From Mesorhizobium norvegicum (GTDB lineage Bacteria > Pseudomonadota > Alphaproteobacteria > Rhizobiales > Rhizobiaceae): a stretch of 64,000 nucleotides of DNA. The DNA is taken from the NCBI RefSeq assembly GCF_004919685.1, contig NZ_SMYZ01000047.1, forward strand, positions 138,106 through 202,105, written 5' to 3'. Shown here in pieces: positions 59,037 through 64,000 of the stretch. Below the pieces are notes generated by a model. That model searched no databases. It was not told the origin of the DNA and was given only the letters and a program-made list of their open reading frames with translations. The translations under genes were made by a program, and so were the position numbers. Each line of letters begins with the position of its first letter. Within the stretch, counting starts at the first letter, position 1.

Positions 59037-61172
59037 TTAACCGGATCCGAAGGCGGCAGTCGTTTTCAGCAGGCGCTGAATATCTGCAGCCCTTGACGGC
59101 ACGCCGATCAGATAGCCCTGCGCCTCGGTACAGCCGTTGCCGCGCAGGATGTCGAGCTGTGCCTCGGTCTCGACGCCCTCGGCGGTGACAGTGATGCCAA
59201 GCTCGGCACCCAGCCCGATGACGGTGCGAACGATCGCCGCGGTGTCGCGATTGCCCAGGTCGTGGATGAACGAACGGTCGATCTTGATCTTGTCGACGGG
59301 AAAACGCCTGAGATAACCGAGCGAGGAATAGCCGGTGCCGAAATCATCCAGCGCGATGCGGATGCCGAGTTCGCGCAACTGACGCAGCGTCTTCAGCACG
59401 GTCTCGCTCTCGTCCATCAGCACGGTTTCGGTGATTTCCAGTTCCAGCCGGCCGGCCGGCACACCGGAAAAGGCCAGCGCCGAGATGACGCTGCGGGCAA
59501 AGCCGCCACTTTTGAGCTGCACGGCCGAGACATTGACCGCGATCCGCAAGCCGGCAGGCCAGCTCGCCGCCGCGGTGCAAGCCTTCCTCAGCGCCCACTC
59601 GCCAAGCGGCACGATCAGTCCGGTTTCTTCGGCGACCGGAATGAACTTGTCCGGCGCCATCGTGCCGCGCTCCGGCGAATGCCAGCGCATCAAGGCTTCC
59701 GCACCGACGATCTCGCTGGAGGCGATGTTCATGATAGGTTGGAAGTCGAGATCGAATTCCTGGCGCGGCAGCGCTGCCTCGAGGTCGGTCTCAAGTGCGC
59801 GTCGTGCCAGCACCATGGCGTCCATCCCGGGCTCGAAGAAGCGATACAGGTTGTGCCCTTCGCTCTTCGCCCGGTAGAGCGCCGTATCGGCGTTTTTCAG
59901 CAGTGTATCGGCGTCGCTGCCATCGTCGGGGAAGACGGCGATGCCCAGGCTGATGCCGACATGCATGTCGCGGCTCTTGTCGCGGAACGGTTTTGCGATT
60001 GCCTCGACGACCCGCTTTGCCAGTTTCTCGGCATCGGCGATGCTTTTGAGATTGAACTCGATGATGACGAATTCGTCGCCACCGAAACGGGCGACGATGT
60101 CTGTTTCACTGCGCAGGCAACGCTGCAGCCTGTCGGCCACGCTCTTCAGCAGCCAGTCGCCGGCCGGATGCCCCCAGGTGTCGTTGATGGCCTTGAAGCG
60201 GTCGAGATCGAGCGAGAAAATTGCCAGCGGTGCCGACGCGTCCTCCAGCGCATGGTCGAGGCGTTCGCGAAACATCTGGCGGTTGGGCAATCCGGTCAGC
60301 GTGTCGTGATGGGCAAGATGCGTCATGCGCTCTTCAGTGCGGCGGCGTTCGGTGACGTCGTCGAAGGTCACCACCCAGCCGCCGCCGCTCATCGGCCGGC
60401 GTGTGACCAGAACCGTCCTGCCGTCGGTAAGATGCCGATAGGCCGAATGCGTTTTTGCTGCCGCCAGGCAGGCTTCGGTTTTGGCGACTTCGCTGTCGAC
60501 GTCGATCTTCGTATAGATGCCGAGTTCCAGCAATCGTTCGAGCGCGTCACGGTGCGTGGTTCCAAGCGGGAAGTCCGTCGCGGTGACATTGTAGAGCTCC
60601 AGAAAACGCCGGTTGCGCACGATCATCTTGCCGTCGGCGTCGTACATCAGCAGGCCTTGCGACATGTTGGCGAGCGCCGCGTCGAAGCGTCGGTGCTGCT
60701 CCTTGAGATCCTGTTCGGCGCGTCGCTGTACAGTGATGTCTTCGTAGATCGAAACCCAGCCACCCAGAGCCAGCGGGCGATGCGAGATGTTGATGATGCG
60801 GCCGTCCGACAGCGTCTCCTCGTAGGTCGAGGGTTTCGCCTGGTCGATATAGGGCTTGCGGATGGCGTAGAGTTCGTCGGCAGTTTGCGAAGCGATGCCG
60901 ATATCGACGCTGTGCCGCAGGATGTCGATGAAATGGATGCCCGGCCGTACCACCTTGGCGTCGAGACAGAAGATGTTGATGTAGTTGCCGTTGCAGATGA
61001 TCATCCGCTCGTCGGCGTCGAACATGCACAGGCCATGCGACATGTTCTCGACAGCGGCCGAAAAACGTTCATTCTGTTCGCGCAGTTCGTCTTCCATATG
61101 GCGCGAGCGATCCATGCCTTCGGCCTCCCGTTCCGGGACGGCCGAACCATCCTTGGCATCAGCGACGGGCAT
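59037..61172 (-). CDS. PAS-GGDEF-EAL cyclic-di-GMP signalling protein
   Basis: About 711-aa cytosolic protein with two PAS-7 type sensor domains (each with the NMSHGLCMFDADERMI / NMSQGLLMYDADGKMI motif), a diguanylate cyclase domain with an intact GGDEF (364-368) and a phosphodiesterase domain with an intact EAL (492-494) and ITETVLMD, DDFGTGYSSL. Both activities could be present, which makes the net effect on cyclic-di-GMP unclear. No transmembrane segment. Start ATG 61172; a GTG at 61205 is possible. Confidence 0.94.
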   Translation of the reverse strand: MPVADAKDGSAVPEREAEGMDRSRHMEDELREQNERFSAAVENMSHGLCMFDADERMIICNGNYINIFCLDAKVVRPGIHFIDILRHSVDIGIASQTADELYAIRKPYIDQAKPSTYEETLSDGRIINISHRPLALGGWVSIYEDITVQRRAEQDLKEQHRRFDAALANMSQGLLMYDADGKMIVRNRRFLELYNVTATDFPLGTTHRDALERLLELGIYTKIDVDSEVAKTEACLAAAKTHSAYRHLTDGRTVLVTRRPMSGGGWVVTFDDVTERRRTEERMTHLAHHDTLTGLPNRQMFRERLDHALEDASAPLAIFSLDLDRFKAINDTWGHPAGDWLLKSVADRLQRCLRSETDIVARFGGDEFVIIEFNLKSIADAEKLAKRVVEAIAKPFRDKSRDMHVGISLGIAVFPDDGSDADTLLKNADTALYRAKSEGHNLYRFFEPGMDAMVLARRALETDLEAALPRQEFDLDFQPIMNIASSEIVGAEALMRWHSPERGTMAPDKFIPVAEETGLIVPLGEWALRKACTAAASWPAGLRIAVNVSAVQLKSGGFARSVISALAFSGVPAGRLELEITETVLMDESETVLKTLRQLRELGIRIALDDFGTGYSSLGYLRRFPVDKIKIDRSFIHDLGNRDTAAIVRTVIGLGAELGITVTAEGVETEAQLDILRGNGCTEAQGYLIGVPSRAADIQRLLKTTAAFGSG

Positions 61173-61235
61173 GAGGCGCCTGCGGATCGTGATCGAACAC
61201 CGCACTGTTGCCCGTTCCGGTTAATTTAGCGTTTT

Positions 61236-61871
61236 CTAGCTGACCGCGGGTGCCGGAACCTGATGCCGTGACTTCTCGATCGCGGAAAACCGCTTCAGGA
61301 ACGCATTCTGTGCCCAGGTCACCGAGCGTGGCGTGAAATCGAAGCGGTCGGCATTGAAGCCGCGCGGACGGCCGAAGAACTCGGTCGCCTCGGCGGTCGA
61401 AAAGCCGGCGAGCAGCGTTGCCTCGAAGTAAGCGGCGATCTGGTCGGCGCGTTTGATCTCCTTGCGCAGCGCAGCAGTTGGTTCCGGCGGCAGCGAGAAG
61501 CGCGAATGGATGGCGCGCTGCAGTCGCAACTCACAGTCCTTGTAGCTGCCGCCCATCACCGATTTGAACGGCGAGATCATGTCGCCGATGACATATTCGG
61601 GGGCGTCGTGCAGCAGGGCTGCCAGCCTGGCGTCGGCCGAAGCCTCAGGCACAAGGTCGCAGAACAGCGCCTCGACCAGCAGCGAGTGCTGGGCGACCGA
61701 AAAGGCATGTTCGCCGCTGGTCTGGCCGTTCCAGCGGGCAACACGGGCGAGCCCATGCGCAATGTCTGAAATCTCGATATCGAGCGGCGAAGGGTCGAGC
61801 AGGTCGAGCCGGCGGCCCGACAGCATGCGCTGCCAGGCGCGTGCCGGCGCGCCGACGCGGTCGGCAGCCAT
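61236..61871 (-). CDS. HD-domain phosphohydrolase
   Basis: 211-aa HD protein of the YfbR-like group: GEHAFSVAQHSLLVEAL (first His), ALLHDAPEYVIGDMISPFK (the HD pair) and IKRADQIAAYFEATLL (second Asp) place all metal ligands. Relatives act as nucleotidases or dNTPases; the exact substrate is not known. Its start codon shares one base with the stop of ygfZ. Confidence 0.9.
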   Translation of the reverse strand: MAADRVGAPARAWQRMLSGRRLDLLDPSPLDIEISDIAHGLARVARWNGQTSGEHAFSVAQHSLLVEALFCDLVPEASADARLAALLHDAPEYVIGDMISPFKSVMGGSYKDCELRLQRAIHSRFSLPPEPTAALRKEIKRADQIAAYFEATLLAGFSTAEATEFFGRPRGFNADRFDFTPRSVTWAQNAFLKRFSAIEKSRHQVPAPAVS

Positions 61872-62731
61872 CAGGCTTCCTCCGCGCTGACGGCTTCCTG
61901 CGGGAAGGCGAATTTTGCCCAGACCGGGATGGCGAGTGAAACGGTGGCGTCCCCGGCCATGATCGGCTGGCCGGCGTCGAGCGCCGCCTTGACCCGGTCG
62001 ATGCGGGCAATGGCCAGACCGGTCGTGCCGACGGTCGAGCCGAGCGTGCCAATCGGCCGACCTGCAACGGTTAGCTCGGTGCCCGGCGCGGGCAGGGGCC
62101 AGTCGGCCGATGCAATCAGCACGCGCCGCCTGGCCGTGCCGCGATGCTGCATGCGCGAGACGACCTCCTGGCCGACATAGCAGCCCTTCTTGAAGCCGAC
62201 GCCGCCGGTTTCGTCCAGCAGCACGTCATGGGGGAAGGCGTCTCCGAGTTGGTAGTCGCTGCCGCTTTCGGCAATGCCGCCGGCAATGCGGAAGGCTTGC
62301 CACGCGGCAACATCGCTGCGCTCATCTGTTTCGCCATAGCAACGCGTGACGGCGCCCTTCGGAAAGCGCGTGTCGGCGGCCGCGGTTGAATCAGATTGTG
62401 AGGGTGTTGATTCATGTCCCCACGCGACGGTGACAAACGCCTGATCTGCCTTGGCAATCTCGACCTTGGCGCGCAGTTTGTAGAGCGTCAGCCGGCGTAC
62501 GAAATCGTCCGATATCTCGGCCCGGCATTCGAGCCGGAATGCATTCTCACCGTCGCGCGAGATCAGGAAATCGAACAGGATCTTGCCTTGCGGCGTCAGC
62601 AGCGCACCGGGTTTGGCTTCGCCGGGAGCTAAGATGTCGAGATCGGTGGTCAGGATGTTCTGCAGAAAATGCTCGGCATCCGGGCCTGACACGGAAATGA
62701 GGGCGCGGTCTTTGAGCTGGGCAAAGGGCAT
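61871..62731 (-). CDS. ygfZ: Folate-binding protein YgfZ
   Basis: 286-aa tetrahydrofolate-binding protein related to glycine cleavage T protein, involved in Fe-S cluster enzyme assembly. The family signature KKGCYVGQEVVSRMQHRG contains its conserved Cys. RALISVSGPDAEHFLQNILTTDL is the N-terminal fold. ATG 62731 is chosen over a TTG nine codons upstream. It overlaps the HD gene by one base. Confidence 0.95.
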   Translation of the reverse strand: MPFAQLKDRALISVSGPDAEHFLQNILTTDLDILAPGEAKPGALLTPQGKILFDFLISRDGENAFRLECRAEISDDFVRRLTLYKLRAKVEIAKADQAFVTVAWGHESTPSQSDSTAAADTRFPKGAVTRCYGETDERSDVAAWQAFRIAGGIAESGSDYQLGDAFPHDVLLDETGGVGFKKGCYVGQEVVSRMQHRGTARRRVLIASADWPLPAPGTELTVAGRPIGTLGSTVGTTGLAIARIDRVKAALDAGQPIMAGDATVSLAIPVWAKFAFPQEAVSAEEA

Positions 62732-62806
62732 GGGCGGAAAAGCAACCTGATCTTGCAAAACGGTCGGCCTTTACGTAAGCCGCTGGCACTCCCCCCGCAA
62801 GAGAGC

Positions 62807-64000
62807 ATGGCCATGATCTACGACCTCATCCTGACAGGCGGCACAGTGGTCAACCATGACGGCGAAGGGGCTCGCGACATCGGTGTGAAGGACGGGCGCA
62901 TCGCTGCCATCGGCGATCTCCGCCAGGCCTCGGCCGGCGAGACGATCGACTGCCGCGGCCTGCATATCCTGCCGGGTGTCATCGATAGCCAGGTGCACTT
63001 TCGCGAGCCGGGACTGGAGCACAAGGAAGACCTGGAAACGGGTTCGCGCGCGGCCGTGCTTGGCGGCGTCACCGCCGTGTTCGAGATGCCCAACACCAAT
63101 CCTTTGACCACCGGCGAGGCAGCGCTTGCCGACAAGGTTCGGCGCGGCACTGATCGCATGCATTGCGATTTTGCCTTCTGGGTCGGGGGCACCCGCGAAA
63201 ACGCCGGGGATGTCGGCGAGCTTGAGCGGTTGCCGGGCGCGGCCGGGATCAAGGTTTTCATGGGCTCGTCCACCGGCGATCTGCTGGTCGAGGATGACGA
63301 GGGCGTGGCATCGATCCTCCGGAACACGCGCCGCCGCGCCGCCTTTCATTCGGAAGACGAATTCCGGCTGCGCGAGCGTCTTGGTGAACGCATCGAGGGC
63401 GATCCTTCATCGCACCCGGTATGGCGCGACGAGATCGCCGCCTTGCGCTGCACCGAACGGCTGGTGCGCATCGCGCGCAACGTTCGCGCCCGCATCCATG
63501 TCCTTCACATCTCGACGGCCGAGGAGATTTTGTTCCTCGAACAGCACAAGGATGTCGCGACCTGCGAGGCGACGCCGCATCATTTGACGCTGAGCGCCGA
63601 CGACTATGCGCGGCTTGGCACGCTGATCCAGATGAACCCGCCGGTGCGCGCAGCGCGCCATCGCGACGGCGTCTGGCACGGCATTGCGCAAGGCATCGTC
63701 GATGTGCTCGGCTCCGACCACGCGCCGCACACGCTGGCCGAGAAGGCCAAGCCCTATCCGGCCTCGCCGTCGGGGATGACCGGCGTGCAGACGCTGGTGC
63801 CGATCATGCTCGACCACGTCAATGCCGGCCGGCTGACCTTGCAGCGCTTTGTCGACCTGTCCAGCCACGGCCCGCAACGCATCTTCGGCATGGCGAGAAA
63901 GGGCCGCATCGCCGCCGGTTACGACGCCGACTTCACCATCGTCGATATGAAGCGGCGCCAGACCATCACCAATGCGCAGGCCGGCTCGAAGGCCGGCTGG
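62807..64000 (+). CDS. pyrC: Dihydroorotase-like amidohydrolase (3' end outside the window)
   Basis: 398 codons are visible and the frame is open to the edge. Likely cyclises carbamoyl aspartate in pyrimidine synthesis. The first metal motif reads PGVIDSQVHFREPG: Asp60, Gln62, His64, so the first His of the usual DxHxH is Gln. Carboxylated Lys149 (GIKVFMGSS), His181 (FHSEDE), His234 (HVLHIS) and Asp305 (GSDHAPHT) are all present. Two start codons, ATG 62807 and 62813, are possible. Divergent from ygfZ. Confidence 0.9.
   Translation, partial: MAMIYDLILTGGTVVNHDGEGARDIGVKDGRIAAIGDLRQASAGETIDCRGLHILPGVIDSQVHFREPGLEHKEDLETGSRAAVLGGVTAVFEMPNTNPLTTGEAALADKVRRGTDRMHCDFAFWVGGTRENAGDVGELERLPGAAGIKVFMGSSTGDLLVEDDEGVASILRNTRRRAAFHSEDEFRLRERLGERIEGDPSSHPVWRDEIAALRCTERLVRIARNVRARIHVLHISTAEEILFLEQHKDVATCEATPHHLTLSADDYARLGTLIQMNPPVRAARHRDGVWHGIAQGIVDVLGSDHAPHTLAEKAKPYPASPSGMTGVQTLVPIMLDHVNAGRLTLQRFVDLSSHGPQRIFGMARKGRIAAGYDADFTIVDMKRRQTITNAQAGSKAGW

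Overview
The window is chromosomal DNA of a high-GC alphaproteobacterium of the order Hyphomicrobiales (Rhizobiales), most likely Mesorhizobium or a close Phyllobacteriaceae relative. This rests on the Omp2b/RopA-type porins, the gene order rpoZ-rsh-pyrE ... acpS-lepB-rnc-era ... recO, and several families of short palindromic intergenic repeats of the rhizobial RIME type. No phage, plasmid, CRISPR or rRNA genes were seen. There is one tRNA (Ser, GCT) and one solitary tyrosine recombinase.

Layout. 0-10 kb: a uracil-DNA glycosylase-like gene, ETF-ubiquinone oxidoreductase, a secreted DUF922 protease, an EEP-family hydrolase, AMP nucleosidase, two very small membrane peptides, a DUF2147 protein, a Sel1 protein and an orphan branched-chain amino acid binding protein. 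10-18 kb: a leucine catabolism block on the minus strand (TetR regulator, isovaleryl-CoA dehydrogenase, both methylcrotonyl-CoA carboxylase subunits) with a macro-domain protein and a secreted small protein placed inside it. 18-30 kb: a MarR-GNAT fusion, a PLP aminotransferase, a TPR-sulfotransferase, two inverted porin genes flanking tRNA-Ser, the integrase, a hydrolase and a lytic transglycosylase. 30-47 kb: housekeeping genes dapA, smpB, rpoZ, rsh, pyrE, acpS, lepB, rnc, era and recO, with accessory genes inserted (HxlR/alcohol dehydrogenase pair, family 5 UDG, NYN protein, phosphotransferase, third porin). 47-64 kb: a DUF2339 membrane protein, a VapB antitoxin with a truncated VapC remnant, an ECF sigma/anti-sigma pair, a GNAT-C39 peptidase fusion coupled to a RimK-like ATP-grasp ligase, two LysR-controlled divergent units (desaturase and SDR), a GGDEF-EAL protein, an HD hydrolase, YgfZ and a dihydroorotase cut by the window end.

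Functional links. Isovaleryl-CoA dehydrogenase passes electrons to ETF and then ubiquinone, so the ETF-QO at the left end and the leucine-binding protein next to mccA fit one theme of leucine uptake and oxidation. acpS-lepB-rnc-era-recO is a conserved alphaproteobacterial cluster that is here split by a phosphotransferase gene and a porin gene.

The best candidate for a poorly described system is the coupled pair at 52407-54973: an acetyltransferase-papain-like peptidase fusion and an RLAN-type RimK ATP-grasp ligase, with all expected catalytic residues visible and no known product. Other notable signals are a conserved RNA hairpin in two porin leaders, a Shine-Dalgarno-in-loop hairpin in front of all three porins, repeat elements that supply the C-terminal codons of RNase III and a TetR regulator, and a perfect palindrome that looks like a tRNA-Thr anticodon-arm fragment.
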